Source: CAIVSN01 sp040383945 (GTDB lineage Bacteria; Patescibacteriota; Gracilibacteria; BD1-5; UBA2023). Taken from it: a DNA stretch of 40,501 bases. This document shows positions 1-10,238 of the stretch, piece by piece (position 1 is the stretch's first letter; the number at the start of each line of letters is the position of its first letter). Under the pieces are notes generated by a model. It ran no database searches. It was not told the DNA's origin and saw only the letters and a list, made by a program, of their open reading frames with translations. The stretch lies in contig JBEICN010000005.1 of NCBI GenBank assembly GCA_040383945.1, positions 1-40,501 of the forward strand, in the 5' to 3' direction. The position numbers and the translations under genes were made by a program.

Positions 1-776
1 AGGCGATCATCGTGGGTAAGAATCATCTGAAGCACCTCGTAAGCATCCAAAGGGAATTCGGATCCGCGCATTACCACCCTAGCCCTGAGGACCGATTTGC
101 CAGCATGGGCAAGGCCGAGTTGGGCTGGAATCAAAAGAATTCCCTTTGGAGAGCCCTGGGATTCCCAAAGCTGCTTCATCTTGTCGGTCGAATTTCTTAT
201 ACGACGGTAATAGGAGAACCGAAGTTCACCATCATTATATTTTTCGACTACGTCATATTTGTGTCTGTGCAAGGCACGGAGAACACGAGTAACAGGAATG
301 CTTTGATCAACCGTAAGATCATCATCGTGGTGTGTAACCATAGTGCGATCGAACACTACAGCAAAGTAACCTTCGGAGCCTTGCGGCTTCGGTTTGGCGA
401 GCATTTGCTGTTGTGCTTTATTCAGACTCCAGTCAACAACACGGCCCCAATCGTGTTGACGAAGGGTTGCGATTTGCTCTTCGACAGGACGGGCCATGTA
501 GTACCCTGAGAGATACCCATAGCTCGACTTCACAACTTCATCGGAATAAAGAAGAGAATCTGATAACTCCTTGATTTTGTCAGAGAGAAATTTCCGAACT
601 GTGTGTAGCTCATCGCCTGATTCAATGAGCTTTTGTGCCCCAATTTTGTCGAGACCAAGGTGAAAAATATGTTCCTCAATCCACTTTGTATCGGGGACTG
701 AATCATGAACAATACGAACGATTTGCTTCAGTTGACCTTCTGTGGCCGGAACTGCTTGCGTGTTCTTATTAGACAT
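1..776 (-). CDS. Conserved hypothetical protein, 3' end outside window
   Basis: Reading the minus strand from the ATG at 774-776 gives at least 258 codons without any stop, running off the left edge. The start reads MSNKNTQAVPATEGQLKQI. The product is hydrophilic and mixed alpha/beta-looking, with no signal peptide or membrane segment. A central stretch (about residues 140-185) with DQSIPVTRVLRALHRHKYD looks like a winged-helix-type segment, but I recognise no family. Unlike most genes here it contains no in-frame TGA in the part seen. It is divergent from the antiporter gene. The coding call rests on the long open frame and natural composition; the function is unknown. Confidence 0.7.
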   Translation of the reverse strand, partial: MSNKNTQAVPATEGQLKQIVRIVHDSVPDTKWIEEHIFHLGLDKIGAQKLIESGDELHTVRKFLSDKIKELSDSLLYSDEVVKSSYGYLSGYYMARPVEEQIATLRQHDWGRVVDWSLNKAQQQMLAKPKPQGSEGYFAVVFDRTMVTHHDDDLTVDQSIPVTRVLRALHRHKYDVVEKYNDGELRFSYYRRIRNSTDKMKQLWESQGSPKGILLIPAQLGLAHAGKSVLRARVVMRGSEFPLDAYEVLQMILTHDDR

Positions 777-1116
777 CGCAAGTTTCCTTTCATGGTGAAT
801 ATTTGTTTTTAGAACTCCCACGAGAACCGACGGCTTCGTGTGTTCACAAGTATGAATATTCAAAACTCATCAATAGTCAAAGTTATTTTTGAACCTCATT
901 TGGTAGAATCCTGAAGGATTGTCCTAAATCTCATTGGGGCATAGAATTCGAATCAGCGAAAAAATAGGAGCACACGCAATAATTCATATTGTTTTTCTTT
1001 GGGAATCGCATACCCTCTGAGCGTCAGTCTACCTGGAAAAGAAAATTTCAAGAAACTGGTTTGTATACATACGCAAGTTCCTATCAAGGACGCCTCATTA
1101 TTCATAATCATATTCT
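777..1116. other. Divergent intergenic region, possible short ORF
   Basis: About 340 bp separate the two divergent genes and should hold both promoters; I see no convincing consensus pair. One plus-strand frame from a TTG at 934 to the TAA at 1105-1107 is open for 57 codons with one TGA-Gly and ends 9 bp before the antiporter ATG. It could encode a small protein (start MGHRIRISEKIGAHAIIH), but there is no family match and the start is weak. I see nothing else here. Confidence 0.3.
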
Positions 1117-2082
1117 ATGCTCATCTCAATACTCCTTATCGTGGTAGGAATAGCTATCCTTATCTACGGAGCAGATATTCTCGTTAAGTGAGCCGGATCT
1201 CTCTCAAAAATTGCAGGAGTTCCAACTATTGTTATAGGCCTTACGGTAGTAGCCTTTGGAACGTCGGCGCCGGAGCTGGTTGTCAATCTCACAGCAGCGG
1301 TCAACGGAAAAACAGATATCGCAATCGGGAATATTATTGGGAGCAATACAGTCAACATTCTCCTCATTCTCGGATTATCAGCACTTATTACTACATTGAA
1401 AGCCAAAAAATCCACGACCTGGAAAGAGGTCCCCTTTGCATTTTTGGCGATACTCGTAGTATTTTTCTTATGAAATGATATTTGGCTCGGACAGGGAAAA
1501 TCGGATGTATTAACCGCGGGAGATGGGCTGGTACTCATCTGTTTCTTCGCGATTTTCATGTACTATATTTTCGCACTATCGAAAAATTCAGAATTGAAGA
1601 AAGAGGAGTCTGACGAAATCGTAATATATGGAAAAATACTATCAATAAACTATATTGTATTTGGTTTGATCGGACTATTTATCGGATGAAAGATGTTTGT
1701 ATCTGGAGCCTCAGACCTCGCCCTTGCTCTCTGACTTTCGGAGTTACTTATTGGGCTGACTATAGTCGCCGTAGGGACTTCACTTCCGGAATTAGCAACT
1801 TCTATAATAGCCGCACGACGTAACCAGTCTGATATTGCCATAGGAAATATAGTAGGATCAAATATTTTCAATGTTTTTTGGATACTCGGAGTTACTGCGA
1901 TCATTCATCCAATTCCACTGAATTCTGGAATGAACATCGATATAGCTGTATCGCTCATAAGTGCTTTCCTTCTCTTCGTTTTCCTCTTTTTTCGAAATAA
2001 GCACGAACTCGGAAAAATTCATTGATACCTATTTCTCGCAATATATGTTGCGTATACTGTTTACTTGGTGATACGCGGATAG
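1117..2082 (+). CDS. CaCA-family calcium/sodium (cation) antiporter
   Basis: Inner-membrane exchanger of the Ca2+:cation antiporter superfamily (YrbG type), which expels Ca2+ in exchange for Na+ or H+. With TGA = Gly the frame is 321 residues, the usual length for bacterial members. The two alpha-repeats that form the ion site are clear: GLTVVAFGTSAPE at residues 41-53 and GLTIVAVGTSLPE at 213-225, each followed by a GNI.GSN motif. About ten hydrophobic helices are visible, with an acidic cytoplasmic loop near residues 155-175 between the halves. Five in-frame TGAs (1189, 1471, 1687, 1732, 2023) fall at small-residue positions; the first gives the common LVxGA motif of helix 1. The ATG at 1117 puts helix 1 at once after the start. 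Confidence 0.93.
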
Positions 2083-2322
2083 CAACTTACCACCAAGAAG
2101 CAGAGACAAGGTTATCTTACGAAAACCTACTGTATCGAGATTCCATCATAAATTAAAAACATGCTGTCACGACTTTACATGGGTATTGTCATTTTGAATT
2201 CTTCCATATAATCCCTCAGCAAACAGACATCAAACCCCGAAGCGATAATCGTCGGGCGCACCGCGTGGATTTACCACACTGAATGAGCTATGCATACATT
2301 GGTGGTGCGACTCACATAACAG
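2083..2322. other. Intergenic, no gene seen
   Basis: On either strand, with TGA read as Gly, only frames shorter than about 25 codons occur. There is no tRNA-like T-arm, no terminator and no clear promoter. A weak pairing of CGCACC near 2257 with GGTGCG near 2305 was noted but is not convincing. Confidence 0.4.
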
Positions 2323-2352
2323 ATGCTGATCACTTGTTATTTCATCAAAAAT

Positions 2353-2964
2353 ATGGAACTCCTTCACTATCTCGCAGACCACGCACATGATCTCATACTT
2401 CAAATGCCCTATTTTTGGATATTTGTCTTCATGACGATAGAAAGCAGCTTCATTCCATTTCCATCAGAAATAGTCATGATTCCTGCAGGATATTTTGCTG
2501 CTACTGGAAAAATAAGCTTCTTTTTATGATTTTTGGCAGGATTATGAGGAAGTATAGCATGAGCACTGATAAACTACGCCATATGATACTATGGTTGAAG
2601 CAAGCTCATAGCTCGACTCATCGGCAAAAACAACAACGACCTCTGTGTGGATTTTTTCAAAAAACATGGAGATACTACGACTCTTATCGGTAGATTTATT
2701 CCTGGGATACGACAAATAATCTCGTTGCCAGCTGGAGTATTTCGCATGGATATGAAAAAATTTCTCATATACACCTCCATTGGAGCCTGACTGTGGGCAC
2801 TCATTCTTATGGTGTTTGGGTACTATATCTGAGAAAATAAGGAGCTTTTTTTACAATATAAATACCACTTTACCATTGGATCTTTGGTGGTAATTACATT
2901 GGCGATTTATGCAAAAATCAAAATCTTACAATACCTGCAAAAAAACACTCGTGCAAAGAAGTAG
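2353..2964 (+). CDS. DedA-family (SNARE-associated/VTT) membrane protein
   Basis: Integral membrane protein of the DedA family; members are implicated in flipping polyprenyl and phospholipid carriers and in envelope homeostasis. Visible signatures are ESSFIPFPSE near the N-terminus, a glycine-rich reentrant segment GSIAGALINYAIGYYGG, the RFIPGIRQIISLPAG motif (conserved RF.PG.R) and a late GAGLWALIL helix. The length of 203 residues is normal. Seven glycines are encoded by TGA, the highest density in the window, including those in the GLGG and IGYYGG stretches. I chose ATG 2353 (MELLHYLAD); an upstream in-frame ATG at 2323 would add ten residues. A partner to the UppS lipid-carrier pathway encoded downstream is an inference only. 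Confidence 0.92.
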
Positions 2965-2988
2965 CTAAAAGATCTTTTGTAACTTCTT
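2956..2988. terminator. Hairpin closing dedA
   Basis: Seven-bp arms AAGAAGT (2956-2962) and ACTTCTT (2982-2988) enclose AAAAGATCTTTT. It overlaps the dedA stop and lies between dedA and the convergent small gene. There is only a weak T-rich tail on the plus strand, so it may act on both strands. Confidence 0.5.
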
Positions 2989-2995
2989 GGCAAGC

Positions 2996-3262
2996 CTAAA
3001 TTTGATCTTCTGAGACCTTAAAATTCGGCCCAGGGAGTACCGAGAACATTCCAAGAGCATACGGAAAATCGGGTGAGTAACCAAAGTCTTCTGGATACTC
3101 CCTTCTGCCTGGAAATTCTGGAGGATATATCAAGTCCTCAGAAGATCTCGGCAAATCCCCATGAGGAAAAGGAGACTTGGAATCAATCGATGGATCGGGG
3201 GATGCAATATAACTTTCATCCTCGTCAGGATATGACCTGAAATCATAGACAAATGATGGCAT
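2996..3262 (-). CDS. Small proline/acid-rich hypothetical protein
   Basis: 88 codons from the ATG at 3260-3262 to a TAG, with no TGA. The product is rich in Pro, Asp, Glu, Ser and Tyr, with no membrane segment (start MPSFVYDFRSYPDEDESY; end NFKVSEDQI), and looks intrinsically disordered. No family recognised. An AT-rich TATAGT-like box lies about 12 bp before the start on the minus strand, but no Shine-Dalgarno is visible. Coding status is plausible rather than proven; a positively charged small ORF starts divergently about 40 bp away. Confidence 0.4.
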   Translation of the reverse strand: MPSFVYDFRSYPDEDESYIASPDPSIDSKSPFPHGDLPRSSEDLIYPPEFPGRREYPEDFGYSPDFPYALGMFSVLPGPNFKVSEDQI

Positions 3263-3303
3263 AGACTATTTGGTGTTACTATAATTATCACCCTGCAAAG
3301 ATT

Positions 3304-3489
3304 TTGGAGCGATGTGAAAATTATAGAGTCAAACTTTTGAATAAAAAAGACAAACTGAAGACAAAACACTTACACACTGCTCATGCTATAAAATACCTGA
3401 GATATAACATTGACGAGAAAATCATAAGCCCAAAATATCCCAAAAATATAACATGGTGACATTACAGCGGTTGAGATATTTTACAGTAA
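3304..3489 (+). CDS. Small basic hypothetical protein (TTG start)
   Basis: 61 codons visible only when TGA is glycine (two TGAs near the end, in TWGHYSGGDILQ). The product is lysine-rich (MERCENYRVKLLNKKDKLK) with a helix-friendly middle (HAIKYLRYNIDEK). The frame is open from a TAG just upstream of 3270, so TTG at 3304 is the best available start. No family recognised. It precedes the amidotransferase fusion by about 105 bp. This could be a real gene or a chance frame. Confidence 0.33.
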
Positions 3490-3594
3490 TTTGATGCCTC
3501 AGATGAAAAGCATCGAGCTGGTTTTTGAGGACTCAAATTTATGGCGGTTAAAATATAAAAAATTACTGTACCATTTCTCATTTATCAGTACAGT

Positions 3595-6243
3595 ATGGGC
3601 ATGAACGCCTCTTCCCCACTTTCAGATCAGACCATTTTTTATTGAAAAAGAGTCACAGAAAAAAATCCCATATCCGATGGAGAATACCAGCGACTATTGG
3701 GCTTGAATCCTACCCTTGGAGAGGAAATAAACCGACACGTTAAGGAGGTGCTTTTTACCGATCTGCAAGAACTTCGAAAAACAGACCTCAATGATAATGC
3801 TAATATTATTTCTGAGTCTTCTATTGAGCAAGCCAAAAAAGATTTGATTGCCGCCCTCAAAAATCTTGAGAAACTCACGAAAAATCCACAAAGCATCGTA
3901 GTGATTGCCGACGACTGCTTTACCAATATTCGCCTTCTCGTACTTCTCAAAAACATTCTGGGAAAGGAGAACTATCGTAGATTTATAAAGGTGGTACAAA
4001 TAAATTATGATACGCCAGCCAACAATGACTACCTTGAAAAGCAGCTAGAAAACAATCATACTTTGTGCATATTAGGAGGAAGCCTCTCTGATACGTATAG
4101 CATGCACGAGTCGCATTACGACTCTCCACTTGCACAAATGATCAAGACTATCTCAGATGAATATGCTCCTCGATACATAAATAAGCGTCTGGTTGGAGTA
4201 TGCTTCTGACAACAATATACGGCAAATATTATCGGAAAATCTAGGAATTCCACGGGAATCATTGCCACCCTCAAGTGACCTGCTCAATTTGCCCCATCGA
4301 CTTGCACGCTTCAAACTCTAGAATATGTAAAACCCATTTACCGACAGGCGCTTAATGGGCTCTCAAATGATACTGCCAACGAAAAGTTCACAAGTGCGTT
4401 TACTCGAAGTTGATATGTCAGCTTTGATCTACTTAAAACAGAGTGGAAACTCGGAGTCGTACCACTCATAAAAGATGACGCAACGGGTGGAATAGTCGGT
4501 TGGGGATCTGGAAATGGTAATATAATGGGGGTTCAGTTTCATCCAGAACTGAGCTTTGTTACAAAAACGTATAATACGACCAAAAATATCAGAAAAATTG
4601 CCCCCACTCTCAGCCCTCTTCCAGAGGAACAGGCGCTATTCGTTAATAATTTCCAAATTAGCCAACAGACACAACGAGATATTGGAGAAGCGTTCTATAC
4701 CTACACGATGCTGGCATTTATTAGGGATATTACAGAAAAATATAATCAAGTTCTTTCTTCCCTCTGAGAGAATAATCATACTCCTACTGTCGGGTATGCC
4801 AAAGCGGTACAACGGCTCGTTAACATCATTTCTCAACGTGTCAACTTGACGATGCAAAATCATGATACGTGAGGAGGCATGGAAATCGTCATCAAGTGGA
4901 TCGACGCCGTTGATCGCGAATGAAGACTACTCCTCAATCATCAACTAGATTGGAAAGTCAGCAGAAGTATAGATGAGATTTCAGAAATTCTTGGGATTTG
5001 ATCTATTGTCGATCTTATCCAAGCACACAAAGACATACAGCAAAGCAGAAATTATATCGTGAGAGATCTCGGAGCGGGCGATGGTAGTACTCTTAAAGAG
5101 TTGTATGAAAGGCTATCCAAACAAGATATTATCTTTTATGGAGTCGGAGACTATATCTATTTTGATCTCTTTACTTCACTCAGAAATACCAAATATAAGC
5201 ATGAAATAGAAGAGGAGGTAATGATTCTATTCGTTGAAAAAGTAGTACTAGAATTCCGAACACAAAAAGGAGTCTCAACGATATTAAAAATCAAGAAGGC
5301 TTTGGAAAGAGTGACATTCAGCAAAAATGACACTATTCGGAATTCATCCATGACAAATAACAAAACACTCATGTTTTCGAGTGAACACGAGTATCCACTC
5401 AGTCAAAAAATCCAAGACCATTTTGAAGTGCATCTCAAAAAACTTGAAGAACTGAAAGAATTTGTGGGTCAAAACATATATTCGCTCTTTTCCAATTTCA
5501 TCCAAAAAATATATGTTTCTCAATTTAATGATCTTCGGATTAATGACGGGGTAATTTCCAAAATTGATTTTCAATATTCGATACGATCCACCTCTCATGT
5601 AAGTGGTCGAGAGTATATGAACATTATTTCCGATTACATCTATAATTCCGCCAAACCCGGGAGCATTTTTATTGATAATGGAATTCACGAGTCCTATACT
5701 TCCATTCCACGACTACGAGAGCTTGTTGAAGTATACCGAGAAATGTTGGGAGTGAGCTTCAATCTTATTTATGACAAGAGTACAAATTACTTTTGCTCCG
5801 TAATCATTACCAAAGATGTCGAGTTTTCTGATGAATTTTGGAAACCGCATCTTAAGGATGACAATTTTCTCATTGTACCACTAAAAGAAGCTTATAAATC
5901 AACATTTTTTCAATTAGAATACTTTATTAGAAATTTTATCATCTCAAATTTCAAAAATAATATCGTATTCTGGAATTTTAATACTCAAATCATAGATGCG
6001 CTTAAAACGATCATGGAGCGACTCAAAGAAGAGAACACCCAAGCAATCCCGCAAATCATATTGGATCTCATCAATCATATTGCAAATGATGATGAATTTA
6101 AGAAAAAAGGAGTAGCTTATAATAGTATCAATATGTCAATCCTTGAAAACTATACGCTCAATGGAGAAAACTTAAGTACGATCTTGGGACGAAAAATCTA
6201 TACACCGATATGGATGAATATAGACGCAAAACGAAACTATTAA
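3595..6243 (+). CDS. Class-I glutamine amidotransferase / SAM-methyltransferase fusion
   Basis: One 882-residue frame when TGA = Gly. The N-terminal ~330 residues resemble a class-I (triad) glutamine amidotransferase: ILGGSLSDTYS (about residue 160), the nucleophile elbow GVCFGQQ with Cys203, and GVQFHPE with His316/Glu318. Gly205 of the elbow is itself a TGA. After a ~150-residue linker comes a Rossmann methyltransferase motif I, RDLGAGDGS (residues 490-498), and a later KPGSIFIDNG strand typical of methyltransferases. I know no standard enzyme with this order; GMP, CTP or anthranilate synthases carry other synthetase partners. An inference is ammonia-dependent amidation coupled to methylation of a small molecule or nucleotide. 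Eight TGAs lie in residues 1-469 and none in the last 413 codons. ATG 3595 was chosen, with ATG 3601 possible; an in-frame TAA lies at 3556. Confidence 0.8.
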
Positions 6244-6252
6244 TGTGAAAGG

Positions 6253-7224
6253 TTACTCAATTTCCAAAATCCAATCTTCAAGTGCTATAAAATAGTCCTC
6301 GTCAAAATCATATTGTCTCACAAGAGCTTTAGCCCGTGCTATGGCCTCAGTCGATACCATCGTATGTCAAACTGGAGCGAGAGTCTTGACTATTTTGAGG
6401 GCCTGGGAAGCTATTATATTCTCTTCATCGGCTGACTCAGGATGGTCTGCAGGACGGTCTGCATATCGTATGTAATCAATCGTTTTTTGATTGAATTTCC
6501 AATGGGCAAAGACCATTGAGGTAGTCATGGATCCATACTGCCCCAAAAGTGCTTCTTCTGCAAGATACTGTTCCTGCACTGTAATCGCCTCCTTAAATTT
6601 ATCAGTGAGATTGAGATCTTTATCAGCAATAATAATAGAATTGACAATTACTCCAACTTCTTGCATGAAGGCGGCAAATTCTAGATCTTTTTTAACATAC
6701 TTGATTTTTGGCTCTTTCCAAACTTTGATAAGCTTACTTTGAAGAGAGGAAGAGGTAGTAAATGATTGCATATCAATACCATATGGGTCAAGGTTAGGCT
6801 CAAGATATCCGACTATCGCGGTACTCAAAGAAATATTTGCCACTGTTGTAAATCCAAGCATCTGAATAGCGTCATGGGTAGTTTTTACCCTTCCTCCAAA
6901 TCCATAGATAGCAGAATTCGAAACCTTGAGTATATTTGCCACAATCATGGGGTCTGTCAATATAATCTTGAGCAATGCATCATTATCGAATTCATCACTA
7001 CTCTTGAGCTTATTAATTTCAGTGATAGTCTTTGGAAGTGGTGGTAGATTTTGAATTTTATTCTCTATCAATTTTTTCATTTCATCGGGCGTGAGTGATG
7101 GTGTAGCAATAGCCGCTTCGGCTCAGCTGGAAACATCCTTTTTGAGAACCTGTACGGGAGATGTAGGATTTGAAGAGGTGGGTGCAGAAGTGTGAAGCCC
7201 GGTGGTTCGTAGTGTATTGGTCAT
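6253..7224 (-). CDS. HDOD-domain protein
   Basis: 323 residues with two TGA-Gly. Residues ~49-290 are an HDOD domain, a metal-free relative of HD phosphohydrolases used in signalling and regulation: LPPLPKTITEIN, a DALLKIILTDPMIVANILK core, SNSAIYGFGG and AIQMLGF. HDOD proteins usually sit in regulatory pathways (chemotaxis, cell cycle, c-di-GMP) rather than being enzymes. The first ~48 residues are Ser/Thr/Pro-rich and probably disordered. The start at 7222-7224 is the first ATG of the open frame; a start at 7080 would remove only the disordered tail. It converges on the amidotransferase gene with 9 bp between stops. An EAL protein is encoded 10 kb away, so a shared signalling role is possible. 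Confidence 0.85.
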
Positions 7225-7627
7225 GAGAGGTATTCAAAAAATGTATATTACCAATGTGTAGAGTACTTATTGATTTTCACAGAATAGTTTTGTGGAATCA
7301 TCGGTATCTCATGTAATGTTCGTTATTTATATTTATTTTTCTACAATACACAAGCAGTTACCTGAACATTATTATTTTTGACACACCCATAGGTACACCT
7401 CATCCAAAAAGGCAAGCTGAGACTGGTTATGGGCGACAGGAAAATCTACACAAAAAATCAGCTATTCGCGGTAATTTTCGAATCGCTGTAGTTTTACAAA
7501 TTCATAGAAGTTTCGTAGATACTAGATGTATTTTGAACGTATTAGTTATGAACATAATTCACACGAGCAGTTGCTCAAAAACAAAAACCATCTAGTATGA
7601 GAAGGTATTTCAATACTTTCTCGTCAC
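7225..7627. other. Divergent intergenic region with hidden ORF and dyads
   Basis: About 400 bp between the HDOD and nuclease genes. The part 7316-7474 is open on the plus strand for 52 codons if TGA is Gly (start MFVIYIYFSTIHKQLPEH, two TGAs). The opposite strand has a 30-codon protein-like frame over the same bases without a good start, so coding is unproven. The distal part (7519-7598) carries the inverted repeats listed separately. Confidence 0.3.
7519..7598. repeat. Long-range inverted repeat enclosing two small dyads
   Basis: ATACTAGATG (7519-7528) is repeated exactly in inverse at 7589-7598 (CATCTAGTAT), 60 nt apart. Between them lie two near-palindromes, TTATGAACATAA (7546-7557) and GAGCAGTTGCTC (7565-7576). 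As RNA this is a three-way-junction-like fold ending 29 nt before the nuclease TTG start; as DNA the inner dyads could be operators. Confidence 0.5.
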
Positions 7628-8242
7628 TTGTACTCCAAAAAAAAATTCATACTCGTCATCCTCGCATGTAGTCTCAGCTTGCTACTCAGCAGTTTTTCAA
7701 TTACCTCAAAACCGTATCACGCTTCAGGAGGGCAAGTTGATGCAGAAGTGTATTCCAAAACCAATCCCGCTCTCCCCACTGCAAAACGAGAAACCGTAAA
7801 AGAGCATCAGGTGCTGCGTGTTATAGACGGCGATACGATACAAGTTTTGATAGATGGTAAACCAGTAACGGTACGACTGCTTGGTATTGATACCCCAGAA
7901 ACATCCACCAAAAGAACGGGTTATAGGGAATGTTATGGAAAAGAGGCAACCGAATACGCCAAATCGCTTCTTGCAGGAAAAACGGTAAGAATTGAAACTG
8001 ATACTACTCAAGATTCAAAAGACAAATATGGTCGAATGCTCGCACATGTCTTTTTTTCATGAGGGCGGTACTATCAAGAAGAAAGCATAAAAAATGGGTA
8101 TGGCTTTCGTTATGTCTACAAAAAACCAACCAAATACGATAGTAGGCTGAAAGTAGCTGAAAATTTTGCCAAAAAAAATAATCTCGGCGTATGGAAGAGA
8201 TGTGACGGAAAACGAGAGCGTACAGGAGTATGATGAGCGTAA
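7628..8242 (+). CDS. Secreted thermonuclease (SNase-like)
   Basis: Staphylococcal-nuclease-fold, Ca2+-dependent nuclease cleaving DNA/RNA outside the cell; in host-associated CPR such enzymes may supply nucleotides. Residues 4-24 are a signal peptide (KKKFILVILACSLSLLLSS). The SNase core follows: VLRVIDGDTIQV, VRLLGIDTPET (catalytic Arg and Glu) and DKYGRMLAHVF (second catalytic Arg). The start is TTG 7628, since no ATG occurs in frame upstream and the signal peptide begins directly. With the standard code the protein would stop at 8060; three TGA-Gly extend it to 204 residues, including the tandem TGA-TGA at 8231-8236 before the TAA. The extension contains the expected C-terminal helix (AENFAKKNNLGVWKRC). 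Confidence 0.9.
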
Positions 8243-8354
8243 TTTCGCAGGTCCGCTGAAGAAAATTTAGTTATGACCCTATATTTGCAGCCACTGAATA
8301 TTTACATTTATAAATTTATAGCTATAAATCAATTATATACTCAACTTTACTTCC

Positions 8355-10193
8355 ATGGAACGATTCGCTTTTTTTGATAAATTCTTTGATGGGCGGAAGC
8401 CTCTCGCCAATTCTCCAGCAGCTGAAGATGAGCAAATCGATGAATGAGTGCATCAATATTGAGAAGAAGCCAAACTGAGTGGAATGCAGAGCACCTTAAA
8501 AAACATTCCTGCAGAAGTCAAAAGTAAACTTGAAAGGGTACTCTTCAAAAGTGACGCCGCTACCCTTGGGGCAATACTCAAAGGTGTTCTCTGACTCAAC
8601 CAAGTAAAATGAGAAGTGCTAGTTTCAGAAAATACGGTTTCTCTATCCTTGAAGGGGAATCTTCGTAGTGAAAAAACCATAGAAAAAATATACTTGGACA
8701 TTTACCGAGCCTACAACGAAGCGAGTCCAAGTCGAAGTTCCTTTGCTCAAATATCGGATATTGGATTTGGACCATTTTCTCTATCTATCACTTTACAAGG
8801 CTATCAAAATACGATCATATTTGATGTAGAGCAAAAAGGGTCTCTCTCTGAAAAAGACTTACAGCGTATCGCGGAGATCTTTGAGAAACATGTCCTCTCC
8901 AATGCCAATTTGGAATCAAATCAGGAAATGACGGAAGACACTATATCGGAACGCCTTGGTCTGAGTCAAGCAGATATTGTGGTAATCGAAGAAAAACAGG
9001 TCGAAATTACCATGTTTTCAGACGAAATATCGCATTTGGATTTTTGAAGTCTGCTCAAAAAGGTGAACCAGTTAGGTAATAGTACCTATACAAGTTTAAG
9101 AAAAAAATATATCCATGTCAGCGAAGAACTCTACATGTCAGCCTGATGAGAGCAAAAATTCCATTTTTCCGTGATCACCGAAGATAATGCTCACCCCATC
9201 GAGTTCGACATTATCATAAAGAAACATAGCATGGTAGTACAGGTAAAGCTTCTGAATTTTGGCTTTAATCGAAAGTTTCTATCTCAAACTTTGGTGCCGA
9301 TCGTAAAAGAATTGCGTCAAATGTCGTCTGCAAAAAATCAGGAATCTATTACCGAATATCTCATGCGAATGGGGGTTCGCGTTTATGAAAATTCCAATTC
9401 TGGAAGTACAGATTTGAACAGTTTGTATCAACGAGAGGGGTTCATGGGGTATGAAGATATCAAAGAAAAGATCGAAAGTGGTGTTATCAATGCTTGGAAA
9501 CACAAATCAAGATACGAAGAAATTGCAAATCTAAAATTTAAAAACGTTAAAGATATTGTTCCAAACGCCGTACTTTTTGAATGACCTGCTGGTACAGGAA
9601 AAACCACGCTTGCGAGAATTATCGGCTCCCACCTCAATTATCCTTTTGTGTATATTCCTCTGAACAGCTTTATGTCAAAATGGTATGGGGAGGCAGAGAG
9701 TCAACTCGCACTCATTCTTGAAAAAATTGGTGAACTTGCGAAACAAAGCGGGTGAGTGGTAATCATGATTGACGAAATTGACGAAATCGGAGGAAATCGC
9801 GAAAAAAGTCATGAAGCCACCGGAAAAATCACTGGAGTATTATTAAAAAAATTGGACGGTATGGAGCGTATCGGAAATATTTTGCTTGTGGGAGCTACCA
9901 ACCGAAAGGATGCTCTTGATCCTGCGTTAATCAGCCGCTTCAAGTACAGTCAATATTTCCGACTTCCCAACGAAATTGAAATATCAAAAATCGTCTCCCA
10001 TTATCTCCCAGAACTTTGAGATATCCCACCTACCACCCTCGCTCCATTTGCTTGAAAAATCTCTGGAAGAAATATCAAGAATATCTGTGAAGATGTTGCA
10101 AGGATTGCTATACAAAATGAAATTGACCAAAAAGATACAGATCTTCTGGAGGTATTTACAAAATCTCTCGTTCAGTCGGTTGATTCTCACTAA
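8355..10193 (+). CDS. AAA+ ATPase with large novel N-terminal region
   Basis: 612 residues with eleven TGA-Gly, including a tandem pair (9144-9149). The C-terminal ~230 residues are a classic AAA module: Walker A GPAGTGKT (410-417, whose first Gly is TGA), a KWYGEAE motif, Walker B IMIDEIDE (470-477), a sensor-1 region GATNRKDALDPAL and Arg-finger-like ISRFKY, closest to FtsH/p97-type AAA domains. No transmembrane helix or zinc protease motif follows, so it is not FtsH. Residues 1-~380 match nothing I know and may be a substrate-recognition or oligomerisation region (acidic, with beta-rich stretches). Probable role: ATP-driven protein unfolding or remodelling in the cytoplasm. ATG 8355 is the only good start and lies after an AT-rich promoter-like stretch (TATACT at about 8336). 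Confidence 0.88.
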
Positions 10194-10238
10194 ACCACTC
10201 GATCAAACCTCTCCCCTCAAATTTCCCCACCCTATTGC

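Noticed and set aside
12..509. 165-codon plus-strand frame at the left edge
   Set aside because: It is the shadow of the minus-strand partial gene, which has a longer frame and more natural composition.
951..960. TTCGAATC-like string suggesting a tRNA T-loop
   Set aside because: The flanking bases do not form a T-stem and no acceptor stem or anticodon arm fits; no tRNA was found anywhere in the window.
1117..2964. Antiporter and dedA appearing as multiple-stop pseudogenes
   Set aside because: All interruptions are TGA in one frame with no frameshift, and the same holds for nearly every gene in the window; they are intact under code 25.
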